From: Candidatus Poribacteria bacterium
GTDB lineage: Bacteria > Poribacteria > WGA-4E > WGA-3G
Assembly (NCBI GenBank): GCA_958295945.1
Contig: OY282386.1
Location: 868,001 to 932,000 of the forward strand
Length of the DNA stretch: 64,000 bases
Direction of reading: 5' to 3'
In this document: positions 1-9,321 of the stretch, in pieces
Numbering within the stretch: the first letter of the stretch is position 1
Layout: the number at the start of each line of letters is the position of its first letter
Notes under the pieces: model-generated
Told to the model about the DNA's origin: nothing
Database searches by the model: none
What the model saw: only the letters and a program-made list of their open reading frames with translations
Translations under genes and position numbers: made by a program

Positions 1-689
1 ACTTGACCAGTTTCCATTGCTTTAGAAGTTTGAACAAAAGATTCGTTGCGTTTAATAGAATCTGATTTCTTACGGTATGTGTCAATCAATTGTTCAAAAC
101 TGTTCTCCTGAATACCCACCACGAGAAAATCTCCGACAAATCCATAAGCCAAAAGGAAGTCAGGCATTTGGAGTGTATCGTATTTTACTTTCCTATGTTC
201 GCCCGCATCAAGTGTTAAAATGCCTTCTGACAAACCCAAAAGACCAGTTGCAATTTTTGTAAATCGTTTGAGTTCTGCCAAATTTCCACCTGAATGCACT
301 ACTATGCCACCTTGTTGGTTTCCTGTTTCATCCAACCACATTGCCCCTCCAACCTGGTAACCAAGTGTTTCAATAACAGTGTAAACATCAGCACTAATGA
401 TATTTTGTGCCAACATCAGGCCATTCTGTATGTTTCTCCTTAGTTCTTCACCGATGAGCGGTTCAAGATCTTTTTTCCATGTTTCTGACATTTTAATTTC
501 GTTATATATTTCACCTAAATCATTTATTTGTAAATATGCTACACTATCTTTAGGTATAAAATCAGTTACTTTGGCAGCATGAGATAATATTGGAAAAGAT
601 AATAATAGCGTGCAGATAATAACCTTAAATTTATCAAACCAAGGGTATATTGATATAATGTCATCTTTTAGAATGATTTTGAATTTCAT
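1..689 (-). CDS. DUF3352-like exported protein, 3' end cut off by window edge
   Basis: Reading back from an ATG at 687-689 gives an uninterrupted frame of 229 codons that runs off the left edge. The start is MKFKIILKDD. A hydrophobic stretch (about residues 20-38, ending in SHA before AKV) looks like a secretion signal. The mature part begins with VAYLQINDLGEIYNEIK and contains a strand-rich segment around GGAMWLDETG. That layout fits DUF3352-type proteins of unknown function, which start with a 'protein must not be too attractive' style region after a signal peptide. The ATG lies 15 bases beyond the 3' end of the symporter gene, so the two may share a transcript. The family match is by eye only and the C-terminus is missing. 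Confidence 0.6.
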   Translation of the reverse strand, partial: MKFKIILKDDIISIYPWFDKFKVIICTLLLSFPILSHAAKVTDFIPKDSVAYLQINDLGEIYNEIKMSETWKKDLEPLIGEELRRNIQNGLMLAQNIISADVYTVIETLGYQVGGAMWLDETGNQQGGIVVHSGGNLAELKRFTKIATGLLGLSEGILTLDAGEHRKVKYDTLQMPDFLLAYGFVGDFLVVGIQENSFEQLIDTYRKKSDSIKRNESFVQTSKAMETGQ

Positions 690-704
690 TTGAAAATCTC
701 CATT

Positions 705-2396
705 TTATGGCACCCGAATTTCTTCTACCATTGCTTGCACCTCTTCGGGTGGTGATGGGGTATAAGCCGATACTACAGATGCAACTATGAAATTTAATAA
801 CATACCAATTGTACCGATTCCTTCAGGGGATATTCCCCACAACCAGAATTCTGCGCTGTCAAGATCTTTTCTGATAAATTTGAAAAAGATAATATACGCT
901 GCTGTCAAGGTAATACCAACTATCATACCCGCTACAGCACCGTTTTTATTCATCCGTTTAGTGAAAATACCCATAACGATTGCCGGGAAAAATGAACTTG
1001 CTGCGAGACCGAAAGCAAAGGCAACGACTTCTCCGACAAATCCTGGTGGATTGATACCTAAATATCCAGCTATACACACCGCAACACCTGCAGCAATACG
1101 TGCGGCTGCCAATTCCTGTTTTTCTGTGAGATGTGGGGCAATACAACCTTTAAGTAAATCGTGGGCAACTGCAGTTGAAATAACCAATAGTAATCCCGCT
1201 GCTGTTGATAGTGCCGCTGCTAAACCACCAGCAGCAACTAATCCTATGATCCAATTCGGAAGTTTGGCAATTTCTGGATTTGCCAACACCATAATGTCTT
1301 TATTTATCTCAAGTTCATTTTGCGTTTCGGATTTTTGCCCACGGTATTGAATCTTACCATCATTGTTTATGTCATTAAATATAATTAGCTTTGTTTTTTC
1401 CCAATTTTTGAACCATTCTGGAACGTCTTCATATCTAATATCTTGTAATTCTCCATTCTGTTCATAGGTTACCGTTTCAAGTAGGTTTGTTCGTGCGAAA
1501 ATTGCAACTGCAGGTGCAGTTGTGTAAAGTAGGGCGATGAAAAGCAACGCCCATCCTGCTGATGCCCGTGCCTCTGAGGCTTTGCGCACTGTGTAGAAGC
1601 GGATAATTACATGCGGAAGTCCTGCCGTCCCTAACATCAAGGCTGCAGTAAAGCAAATGACATCAATTTTGGATTTACTTCCATCTGTGTATCGGTCAAA
1701 ACCGAGTGCTGTGTTTAATTCATTCAGTCGATCCAACAGATTGACACCCGAGGCATCTACTGCCCCCATGCCCAACTGAGGAATAGGATTATTGGTAATT
1801 AGGATAGAGATAAAAATCGCAGGAACCATATACGCAAAAATTAGGACACAATATTGTGCAACCTGTGTATATGTAATTCCCTTCATTCCTCCGAGTACAG
1901 CATAGAAAAACACAATTCCTATGCCTATAATGACACCAAGCGTAGCATTGACATTTAGGAAACGCGAAAGTACTATACCCACACCTTGCATCTGTCCAGA
2001 AACATAAGTAAATGAGACAAAAACAGCACAAATAACTGCTACTATCCTTGCCGACTGTGAATAATATCTATCTCCAACAAAATCTGGAACTGTATACTTA
2101 CCGAATTTTCTTAGGTATGGTGCCAAGAGTAATGCCAGCAGGACATAACCACCTGTCCATCCGATCAGATAGACTGAACCATCACGTCCCATAAATGAGA
2201 CTAGTCCTGCCATTGAGATAAAGGAAGCAGCACTCATCCAATCTGCCGCAGTTGCCATCCCGTTTACTATCGGATGAACATTGCTACCTGCGACATAGAA
2301 GTCCCCTGTGGAACGTGCTTTTGACCAAATTGCAACCCCGATATACAATGCAAAGGAAATACCCACCATGACGAAAGTCCAAGCTTGCACATTCAT
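705..2396 (-). CDS. Sodium:solute symporter, SSS family large subunit (VC_2705/ActP-like)
   Basis: A 563-aa integral membrane protein with about 13 hydrophobic segments. It is expected to import a small carboxylate or similar solute with Na+ across the inner membrane. The N-terminal motif around residues 45-65 (GMATAADWMSAASFISMAG) and the PDFVGDRYYS segment are typical of the acetate-permease-like branch that works with a DUF4212 small subunit. That subunit is encoded 2 bp upstream, which supports the call. A hydrophilic loop at about 325-370 rich in D, N and K interrupts the membrane domain. There is no strong ribosome site at the ATG, so translation is probably coupled to the upstream gene. 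The substrate cannot be read from the sequence. Confidence 0.88.
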   Translation of the reverse strand: MNVQAWTFVMVGISFALYIGVAIWSKARSTGDFYVAGSNVHPIVNGMATAADWMSAASFISMAGLVSFMGRDGSVYLIGWTGGYVLLALLLAPYLRKFGKYTVPDFVGDRYYSQSARIVAVICAVFVSFTYVSGQMQGVGIVLSRFLNVNATLGVIIGIGIVFFYAVLGGMKGITYTQVAQYCVLIFAYMVPAIFISILITNNPIPQLGMGAVDASGVNLLDRLNELNTALGFDRYTDGSKSKIDVICFTAALMLGTAGLPHVIIRFYTVRKASEARASAGWALLFIALLYTTAPAVAIFARTNLLETVTYEQNGELQDIRYEDVPEWFKNWEKTKLIIFNDINNDGKIQYRGQKSETQNELEINKDIMVLANPEIAKLPNWIIGLVAAGGLAAALSTAAGLLLVISTAVAHDLLKGCIAPHLTEKQELAAARIAAGVAVCIAGYLGINPPGFVGEVVAFAFGLAASSFFPAIVMGIFTKRMNKNGAVAGMIVGITLTAAYIIFFKFIRKDLDSAEFWLWGISPEGIGTIGMLLNFIVASVVSAYTPSPPEEVQAMVEEIRVP

Positions 2397-2398
2397 AC

Positions 2399-2677
2399 TT
2401 ATTCAGAGGCCTCCGCCTTTTCCTGCTCTTTTCGGTATTTTTTATCTAAACGGTTCATCAACCATGTATAGACAAAAATCAACTCAACAAAAATCCAGAT
2501 TGAACCTTGTTGTGCAATATAGAAACCGAGACGGAAACCACCGATTTGTATCTTGTCAAGTTGTTCTACAAAGACAATTGAGCATAGAAAGGAGGTGACA
2601 AACCAAATACCAAGAAGGATAACGAGGTATTGCAGGTTTTTCCGCCAATAAGCACGTTGATTTTCTGATGCTGCCAA
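2399..2677 (-). CDS. DUF4212 small subunit of the sodium:solute symporter
   Basis: A small membrane protein with two hydrophobic helices (LVILLGIWFVTSFLCSIVFV and IWIFVELIFVYTWLMN) and the AYWRKNL motif near its start. These features mark the DUF4212 partner of VC_2705-type symporters. The frame is open from an ATG at 2734, but I prefer the TTG at 2675-2677. It follows a strong GAGGAGG by 8 bases and puts AYWRKNL at the usual place near the N-terminus, giving 92 aa. A sigma70-type promoter just upstream of 2734 would leave the longer form nearly leaderless but gives the TTG form a 5' leader of about 60 nt. The large subunit starts 2 bp after its stop. Confidence 0.85.
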   Translation of the reverse strand: MAASENQRAYWRKNLQYLVILLGIWFVTSFLCSIVFVEQLDKIQIGGFRLGFYIAQQGSIWIFVELIFVYTWLMNRLDKKYRKEQEKAEASE

Positions 2678-2742
2678 AAGAGTAACCTCCTCGGTTATGA
2701 TGGATGGGATTATGTGACTTTCAGATTCCTCCATATTGTTGT

Positions 2743-2771
2743 ATCATATCAGAATTAGTTAATTTTGTCAA
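2743..2771 (-). promoter_or_regulatory. Sigma70-type promoter of the symporter operon
   Basis: On the minus strand TTGACA (2766-2771) is followed after exactly 17 bases by TATGAT (2743-2748). Transcription would start near 2736, pointing into the DUF4212/SSS gene pair. The match to the consensus is close (six of six and five of six). Prediction from sequence only. Confidence 0.65.
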
Positions 2772-3355
2772 TAGTTTTCTGGGAACATTATCCTCTCAAC
2801 TTGCTCAATCAATATATGCAGTACCTTTATATGTATTTCTTGTATTCGATCAGCAGTTTTACCGGGTACTATGAGACAACTGTCACACTGCTGTGATAGT
2901 TGTCCACCATCCTTCCCGAGCAAACCGAACACGTGTATATCTTTTGATTGTGCTGCCTTTGCTGCACGGACGACATTCTCGGAATTTCCACTTGTAGAAA
3001 TCGCAATTAACAGGTCTCCCGGTTGACCGAGTGCCAGTACAGGTCTTGCAAATATCTCCGCAAACCCGTAATCGTTTGCCGTGCAAGTGATGTGTCCTGC
3101 ATCACTGAGTGCAATTGCGGGAAGTGGATCCCGATCTTCACGAAATCTACCGGTGCATTCTTCTGCAAAGTGAACTGCATCACATAAACTTCCACCATTG
3201 CCACAAGTGAAGACTTTCCCTTGTTTTCCGAATACATCACAAATCAAGGATGCAGTTTCAGCAACGATTCTGATATTGTCTGGATTATTGATAAATTGAT
3301 TTAATGCGTCTTGGGCATCCGATAGTGAACTTTGAATGCTTTTCAAGATGTCCAT
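2768..3355 (-). CDS. gmhA: D-sedoheptulose 7-phosphate isomerase (GmhA)
   Basis: A SIS-domain isomerase of 195 aa, the usual GmhA length. It converts sedoheptulose 7-phosphate to D-glycero-D-manno-heptose 7-phosphate, the first step of ADP-heptose synthesis for LPS inner core, in the cytoplasm. The substrate loop CGNGGSLCDA (51-60), the STSGNSENV phosphate-binding loop (120-128) and the RIQEIHIKVLH helix (170-180) are all present. The zinc and catalytic residues known from E. coli GmhA correspond to H62, E66, Q172 and H180. AGGAG lies 6 bases before the ATG. It appears to be a single-gene unit; no other heptose genes are in the window. GmhA implies a heptose-containing surface glycan. Confidence 0.93.
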   Translation of the reverse strand: MDILKSIQSSLSDAQDALNQFINNPDNIRIVAETASLICDVFGKQGKVFTCGNGGSLCDAVHFAEECTGRFREDRDPLPAIALSDAGHITCTANDYGFAEIFARPVLALGQPGDLLIAISTSGNSENVVRAAKAAQSKDIHVFGLLGKDGGQLSQQCDSCLIVPGKTADRIQEIHIKVLHILIEQVERIMFPENY

Positions 3356-3470
3356 TTCTCACTCCTACCTATTAAGATTTTCATTATATTCTATCTCTAT
3401 AAATGCAATCTGTGAAATAGATCGTTGTCGTGACGCAATTCATTGCGTTTCTTATATTCTTATACCACAT

Positions 3471-5269
3471 CTAAATCCTAAATATCTCACCTAACTTACC
3501 ACCAAGCACACGCCCCGCACCTAGCAGACATGCAATTAGTATCAACATACCAACAACACCAAGTGCACTTGCAATGTATGGACCTTCACCGAGACGTTGA
3601 GATAATGACCAAATCGCCTTGGTTATTGGATAAAACTGGTTTTGTTGTGCCAAAATCAGACTCTCACTCACTTCCAACATGGAAAAAGAAAAAACAAGGA
3701 TTGCACCTGCTAGAATATTGGCAAAAACCAATGGCAACGTAATTTTGTACAAGGTTCTAACAGGTGTTGCCCCCATATTCTGCGAAGCTTCTTCGTATGA
3801 TACACTCGTTTGCTGGAAACCTGCATATATAGAACGTAACATATAGGGTAACCGCCTCACTGCATAGCCAACAATCAATAGGAAGGTTGGATTTTTTCTC
3901 GGGTCAATGACTTCAATAAGATTTTCAGGAAGAAATTTCAAAAGCAATGATGTGTCTGAAAAACTCCCCATATAGCCAAAGGCAATTGCAACTCCAGGCA
4001 AGGCTAAGGGTAACATAGCAATCGCATCTAACAGGTTCTGAAATGGGATACGTTTCCGCGTCAATAGATATGCAATGGCAACACCGACAAGGAGGGCAAT
4101 CAAGGTGCTGAAGATACTATATTTGAGACTATTAAGAATACTTGGCAGCGTATCAGAATGTGTAAACGTATCAATATAATGTTCAAAGGTATAGGATTTG
4201 GGTAGTACCGTCTGATACCATTCACTTGGTCCAGGAGTAACTGAAACTAATATGACACTGATATGTGGTAGCAATGCCATGAATGTCAATCCACCAATAA
4301 ATAGATATATGAGTCCTCTCAACCAATTATTAGCGTCTGTTTCTCGTGTTGTTACATGTCCGCGTCCAAGCATCTCATAATGTCTTGTTCCTGTCCATCT
4401 TTTAGACACGTAGAATGCCATAGCGGTCAAAACAATTACAAGTACAACAAGTGCATATCCCATCGGATTAAGATTCGCCTCTGTTACAAGTCTGAAAATC
4501 TCAACTGCGATAACATCATTGTAATTAAAAATCAAAGGTGTGCCGAGATCTGTAAATGCCCAAATAAAGACGAGAATCGCTCCAGCAAAATATCCTGGCA
4601 TCATTAAGGGGAGTGTAATTCGTCTGAATATATTAAATCGGGATGCACCCAAATTTTCTGCAGCTTCCTCTAAACTTGGATCAACATTCGCCAATGCAGC
4701 AACGATGTTGAGGTACATTATGGGATATAGATGTAATGTAGACAATAATACAACACCCCAAAAACCACCTTCAAACCAATCTATAAGATTGTTCATATCC
4801 AATATTCCGATTTCCACGAGAAACATGTTGATACTACCATATTTGCCGAAAAACTTTTGCATACCAAGCGCACCAACAAATGGAGGCATTATCATTGGGA
4901 TTAGAATGACTGAACGCAATAGATTACGACCTGGAAAACGGAAGCGAGTCAGAAAGTACGCCAACGGAAGACTAAAGATGCTTGTCAACAGTGTAACCAT
5001 AACACCGATTTTAAAACTATTGACAACAAGTACCCGTTTGTTAGGGTCTGTTACCATCAGTTTGAAAAATGTCAGGTCAAACCTACTATTAATCCAGAAG
5101 GCTTCTTTAAATACATAGAGGAGGGGATAGATGAGGAATATTACAAAAAATAAAACTGTTAATCCGAGGATTAGTATGATTGATGGAGTTAAATCATATT
5201 TACGCTTTATTCTATCTATAAAGGAAAGATTATTCAGTGAACAATCATATTCCTGTTGAGGCTCAAGCA
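3471..5269 (-). CDS. Double-domain ABC transporter permease (FbpB/AfuB-like, Fe3+ or similar)
   Basis: An inner-membrane permease of about 599 aa made of two fused binding-protein-dependent permease units. Each unit has six or so helices and one EAA loop: EEAAENLGASRFNIFRRI near residue 200 and EEASQNMGATPVRTLYKI near 500. This fused layout is typical of ferric-iron (FbpB), and some thiamine or polyamine-like, permeases. The frame opens at a TTG (5297), but the ATG at 5267-5269 follows GGAG by 6 bases and is the likely start; an ATG at 5282 is the alternative. No substrate-binding protein or ATPase gene lies next to it, so the rest of the transporter must be elsewhere and the substrate stays open. 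Confidence 0.82.
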
Positions 5270-5362
5270 TCTGTTTCTCCATAATGAAAATGGACAATAA
5301 GCAATTCTACTGAATTGTAATTATACCTTGAATTACGTTGAATTGCACCAGATTTTTAGGTG

Positions 5363-5502
5363 TGTGTAAAGTTTTTGTGCAAGTCCCTCATTATCCATGG
5401 TAGTACGGGGTCTCCGCGCCCTATCATCTTTCAACAATGGCGGGGTACGGAGACCTTAGTACTACACTGGATAATTTAAGATTTTTTCAAAAACTTTACA
5501 CA
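5363..5502. repeat. 140-bp nested palindromic element (MITE/REP-like)
   Basis: Outer arms TGTGTAAAGTTTTTG (5363-5377) and its perfect complement (5488-5502) enclose three further nested arms. These are TTATCCA 5391-5397 with 5468-5474, GTAGTAC 5400-5406 with 5459-5465, and GGTCTCCG 5409-5416 with 5448-5455. The whole unit can fold into one long hairpin. It encodes nothing. The outer arm nearly matches the arms of the 25651-26858 segment, and the inner CGGAGACC core recurs at 55.43 kb. This suggests a family of small non-autonomous repeats. The TTTACACA-type end resembles termini of IS256-type elements, but that is only a guess. Confidence 0.7.
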
Positions 5503-6042
5503 ACCGTTATATGTTTCAAATTTGACACACTTCTGTTTCTTAAAATTAACCATAAGAATGAACATCAATATTCCAATTGCCTAAATGTATTGTATCTGTA
5601 AAGTAAAGATAACTCTACCACCTTTTTGATTCTGAAGCAAATTCAATACGTAACAAATTGGTGTCTCAAAAAATGGCATCATTATTGCACATCAGGTAAA
5701 TAATGATACAGGTTTTGAAACGAATAAAAAGAAAAATCGTTATGTTATACAACACTTTTGCCACAATTTCATCAAGCAGATTTAAGAGTCGTAAGAGTGT
5801 TATTGTTGAAACGTTCCTTTGAGGTTTAATCGGCAAAATGTATGGTGAATATCTGTATATATGCTGAAATACCACAAAGTTGTTGATTGATTAGTAATTT
5901 TCTACTTTGTGCATCTCAAATGAAATTAGCAAGTTGTAAATAAAAATAATTGTGTTGGAAAATTGCAAACCAGGACTAGTTTAATTTGTAAATTACTCAT
6001 ATTGAGTAACAAGACAAATAAGGTTTGCAGGAGGAATTGTAA
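5503..6042. other. Noncoding stretch with an operator-like dyad before the 45-aa ORF
   Basis: AT-rich sequence with no convincing gene on either strand; the one longer frame on the minus strand (5666-5875) has no ribosome site and no recognisable content. Near its right end a perfect dyad TTACTC-ATATT-GAGTAA lies at 5993-6009, about 35 bases before the small ORF at 6043. It could be a regulator site or a short transcript hairpin. A TTGGAA at 5955-5960 is a possible weak -35 element. Confidence 0.4.
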
Positions 6043-6180
6043 ATGTTTAACGTAATTGTCCTGGGAGGTATTGGCTCTTTAGTAGGTATTGGGGCAGGAT
6101 ACCTAGTGCTGAATGCATTTTTTGCTGGTGTTGAACATATTGCCAAACCTAACCTTGAATCATTGAAACCAAAAAAGTAA
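6043..6180 (+). CDS. 45-aa single-pass membrane peptide
   Basis: An ATG at 6043 sits 7 bases after a strong GCAGGAGGA ribosome site (6027-6035) and opens a 45-codon frame ending in TAA at 6178-6180. The peptide starts MFNVIVLGGIGSLVGIGAGY and has one glycine-rich hydrophobic helix (residues 3-29, with GxxxG-like spacing). A basic, polar tail follows, ending KPKK. The strong ribosome site and clean helix-plus-tail layout support a real small inner-membrane protein. I do not recognise a family. The next gene (endonuclease V) begins 90 bases downstream on the same strand. Confidence 0.6.
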   Translation: MFNVIVLGGIGSLVGIGAGYLVLNAFFAGVEHIAKPNLESLKPKK

Positions 6181-6270
6181 TACAAAATTTTTGACATCTG
6201 TCATAAGTGCAGTTAACATGTTTTATATTGGACTCATCAAGGCATCAATCAGAAAAGACACATATACAGT

Positions 6271-6999
6271 GTGCATGCTACCAATAGAATGGATTATAAA
6301 GAACTACACACTTGGAATGTTACAACTGATGAAGCACGACAAATTCAAAATGAGTTACGTCATCAGATAGTCCAGATAAACCGGTTTGATGAAATTAGGA
6401 CAGTCGCTGGTGTGGATATCGGCATCAGAAACGAGATCGCAACAGCATCAGTGGTCGTCCTCAACCTACCTGATTTACAAGTTGTAGATGGGGTAGTTGC
6501 TCAAAGACCCATAGATTTCCCGTATATTCCGGGATATTTATCTTTCCGCGAAATACCACCACTTCTGGTGGCTTTCGCGCGCCTACAGACAAAACCGGAT
6601 TTAGTTATCGTAGATGGTCAAGGAATCGCACATCCCAGAGGGTTTGGACTGGCATCACACTTAGGACTGATTTTGGATAGACCTACGATTGGATGTGCGA
6701 AATCTCGTCTGTGTGGACAATATACTGAACCTGATCCAGAAAAAGGAGCGTGGTCCGATCTCATTTACAATCATGATGTAATCGGAATAGCATTAAGAAC
6801 GCGAACAAATGTCAGTGTAGTCTATGTATCTGTCGGTCATTTAATTTCACTTCAGACAGCACGAGAGATAACCTTGAAGTGCTGTCCAAAATATCGTTTA
6901 CCCGAAACGACTCGTCTTGCACATCAAGCTGCAACTGGAAAAATCCCCGAAGGTGTCACATTTGTTGAATTGGATAGTAAATCCATCATAAAACACTAG
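6271..6999 (+). CDS. nfi: Endonuclease V (deoxyinosine 3' endonuclease)
   Basis: A cytoplasmic DNA-repair nuclease that cuts the second phosphodiester 3' of deoxyinosine and related deaminated bases. At 242 aa it is close to family length. The three conserved acidic sites are visible: VAGVDIG (D49), PGYLSFRE (E94) and VDGQGIAHPR (D115). The DRPTIGCAKSRLCG segment, which helps recognise the base, and the C-terminal YRLPETTRLAH motif are also present. The first ATG (6271) has no ribosome site; an ATG at 6289 (MDYKEL) is an equally likely start. It stands alone between a small membrane peptide and a protein of unknown function. Confidence 0.93.
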   Translation: MHATNRMDYKELHTWNVTTDEARQIQNELRHQIVQINRFDEIRTVAGVDIGIRNEIATASVVVLNLPDLQVVDGVVAQRPIDFPYIPGYLSFREIPPLLVAFARLQTKPDLVIVDGQGIAHPRGFGLASHLGLILDRPTIGCAKSRLCGQYTEPDPEKGAWSDLIYNHDVIGIALRTRTNVSVVYVSVGHLISLQTAREITLKCCPKYRLPETTRLAHQAATGKIPEGVTFVELDSKSIIKH

Positions 7000-7064
7000 A
7001 CTCACAGTAATAACAAACATCAGAAACTAACCACTATTTACTCTTTCCCAACAGACACAATCTA

Positions 7065-7862
7065 ATGAACGATAGTATTCAATCACTACATTGGTCGTTT
7101 AACTACAATCATGGTGCACAAAAACCTTTTTATGCCGAGGAATTCCTCAAACTACTTCATGAAATCCAGATAAATACACAAAATGATGTCTTCAACGATG
7201 AACAGCCAGAATATATAAAACAAGTTTATGAAATTCTACCGAATTTCTGGAAGGGATATAGTAGAACAAATGAAGCATTAGCAATAGGAAATGTTGTTAT
7301 AGAACGGAAACATGAGAACAGTCACAATTGGTATTATAATGTTCACTACCAAAATACTTCAAGTGGAGAAAATATAAGATTCAATTTCCGTTGTCGTGAT
7401 GATGTTTACCGTACGCTTCTTGACAGTTGGCAAGTTGATGTGCAGAATAAGTCAGGTGATAGATATTCAAAAATGGAATTGAATGGAAATCTCATTTCTG
7501 ATACCGAAATTCAACTATACATCAATGATTTTCAAATTGCTGCGGGAACTGTAGATAATTCCTCACCACTGACATGTAATTGGGCTTTGTACGATGTTAT
7601 ACCATCAATACTAAGTGATAAAAGACAATTAGATTTTTCTGTTGAGATCGCATTGCTTGATGACCTTGAACATCTTAGACAAAAATGCAATCTTGGTTAT
7701 CTTGATTCAATACGAGAACCGTTACCGCTTGATGGATATTTCCTTTATGGAGAGGGACTCTTACCATCATATTGGTGGGTAGATACTAACAAAACCGTAG
7801 TAATCGTCTCTACAGTCTTTGAGACTTTGGTGTTAAAAGAGATTACAAGAGGTGTATCATGA
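7065..7862 (+). CDS. Unknown protein coupled to sulfatase
   Basis: 265 aa, soluble, no signal peptide or membrane helix. I do not recognise the family. It is rich in N, Y and D with alternating polar and hydrophobic residues. The middle (about 75-180) reads like a beta-rich domain: RKHENSHNWYYNVHYQNTSS, then FRCRDDVYRTLLDSW. The C-terminal part contains PLDGYFLYGEGLLPSYWWVD. Its stop overlaps the start of the sulfatase by 4 bases (ATGA), so the two are translationally coupled and very likely act on a common substrate or process. A carbohydrate-related or accessory role would fit, but nothing in the sequence proves it. Confidence 0.7.
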   Translation: MNDSIQSLHWSFNYNHGAQKPFYAEEFLKLLHEIQINTQNDVFNDEQPEYIKQVYEILPNFWKGYSRTNEALAIGNVVIERKHENSHNWYYNVHYQNTSSGENIRFNFRCRDDVYRTLLDSWQVDVQNKSGDRYSKMELNGNLISDTEIQLYINDFQIAAGTVDNSSPLTCNWALYDVIPSILSDKRQLDFSVEIALLDDLEHLRQKCNLGYLDSIREPLPLDGYFLYGEGLLPSYWWVDTNKTVVIVSTVFETLVLKEITRGVS

Positions 7863-9283
7863 ACGAACACCCAAACATTCTCTTTATCAACACAGACCAA
7901 CACTCTTGGGATGCGATATCTGCTTATGGAAATCCGTATCTAAATACGCCAAATATCGATCTGCTCCACCAGAACGGAACTTCTTTTACGAAATCCTACT
8001 GTACCGATCCGGTCTGTGCTGCTGCACGATCAAGTTGGGCAACAGGATTATACACATCTGAAACTGGTGTTCCATTTAACGGTGGACAATTACACACCGA
8101 TATACCAGATATAGGTCAGATTCTTAGGAACAACGGTTATAGGGCTTTCCATTGTGGGAAATGGCATGTACCGGGTAGAAATGTCCGCGATAGTTTTGAA
8201 GTCCTGTATTACGGAAATCAACAGATAGGTGCAGGAGGTGCAGCATATTATGATTCTGCATCCACACACGCTGTCGCAGATTTCCTTACCAAATATGATA
8301 GCAATGAACCTTTCTATCTGCAAATTGGATACATTGACCCGCATGATGTATGTGAATATTTACACAACCATGAGGAAAAACATATACCGAATCCATTAGA
8401 ACAAGGAATTCTTACTGAAGACGATTTACCGCCATTGCCGGAAAACTTCAACTATGATGAACGAGAAACTGTACTACATCGTGTCTGTAGGAGGATTGAT
8501 GGGGCACTGATCCATGACAGAATCTTGCAAGCAGTAAAGAACTGGGACGAATTTCATTGGCGGTACTTTAAGTGGAATTACTACAGATTTATTGAAAAAG
8601 TAGATGCTGAAATCGGAAGGGTACTTTCAATACTAAAGCAAACTCCTTTCTGTGAGAATACGGTAATCATATTTAGTGCTGACCACGGTGAGGCATGCGG
8701 AAGTCATCAATTGTTTCAGAAATTCGCTCTGTATGAAGAGGAAATACGTGTGCCATTTATCATATCCTGTTTAGGGGATGGATTTCAGATTAAGAAAAAT
8801 AAATTAGATGATACACATTTCGTCTCTGGTGTAGACCTATTTCCGACGATTTGTGATTATGCCAGTATTGATATACCTGAAATATGTCAAGGTATGAGTC
8901 TACGTCCATTGGTTGAAGGAAAAGACAAACCTTGGCGAGAATATGCTTACATAGAAAGTAATTATTGGGGACGTTCAATTGTCACAGATGACTACAAATA
9001 CATTACAGAATATAAACCAAGAAATATAGAGGATTTTCTACCACCAGGTCCTGATTCTGAACGACTGGGTCTTGTACAGTTGTTTGATAGACACGACGAC
9101 CCGTGGGAGACTGCAAATCTCGTTGATTCACCAGAACATCAGGAAGCTATTAATTCTTGCAGAGATAAACTCTTTCAACAAGAAAGTCGTCTCAATAAAC
9201 AAGAAATTGTGCATCAGAATCCGATGAGAACTATAACCAATTGGGGTAATCGCCTACGTGAATATTGGACACACGGCAAGTAA
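7859..9283 (+). CDS. Sulfatase (alkaline-phosphatase superfamily, type I-like)
   Basis: A 474-aa sulfatase expected to remove sulfate from sulfated glycans or small esters. The N-terminal metal site NTDQ (D13) and the catalytic CxxxR motif (C53-A-A-A-R57) are present, followed by the family's SSWATGLYTSETG. C53 is the residue normally converted to formylglycine. The standard third position of the motif is proline and here it is alanine, a permitted but less common form. Further signatures are CGKWHVPG, the metal-binding SADHGEACGSH and the DPWETANL segment near the C-terminus. There is no signal peptide, so it would act in the cytoplasm unless the start is wrong. It overlaps the upstream unknown gene by 4 bases. 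Confidence 0.9.
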   Translation: MNEHPNILFINTDQHSWDAISAYGNPYLNTPNIDLLHQNGTSFTKSYCTDPVCAAARSSWATGLYTSETGVPFNGGQLHTDIPDIGQILRNNGYRAFHCGKWHVPGRNVRDSFEVLYYGNQQIGAGGAAYYDSASTHAVADFLTKYDSNEPFYLQIGYIDPHDVCEYLHNHEEKHIPNPLEQGILTEDDLPPLPENFNYDERETVLHRVCRRIDGALIHDRILQAVKNWDEFHWRYFKWNYYRFIEKVDAEIGRVLSILKQTPFCENTVIIFSADHGEACGSHQLFQKFALYEEEIRVPFIISCLGDGFQIKKNKLDDTHFVSGVDLFPTICDYASIDIPEICQGMSLRPLVEGKDKPWREYAYIESNYWGRSIVTDDYKYITEYKPRNIEDFLPPGPDSERLGLVQLFDRHDDPWETANLVDSPEHQEAINSCRDKLFQQESRLNKQEIVHQNPMRTITNWGNRLREYWTHGK

Positions 9284-9321
9284 AACATAGAGTAAAAACA
9301 CAAAATGCAGGATACAAGAAG

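Noticed and set aside
787-1350. 187-codon plus-strand frame opposite the symporter
   Set aside because: It is the antisense shadow of the well-supported symporter gene and reads as proline/alanine-rich low-complexity sequence.
5666-5875. 69-codon minus-strand frame in the noncoding gap
   Set aside because: Contains an odd mixture of Ile, Tyr and Phe without any ribosome site or recognisable pattern; consistent with random AT-rich sequence.
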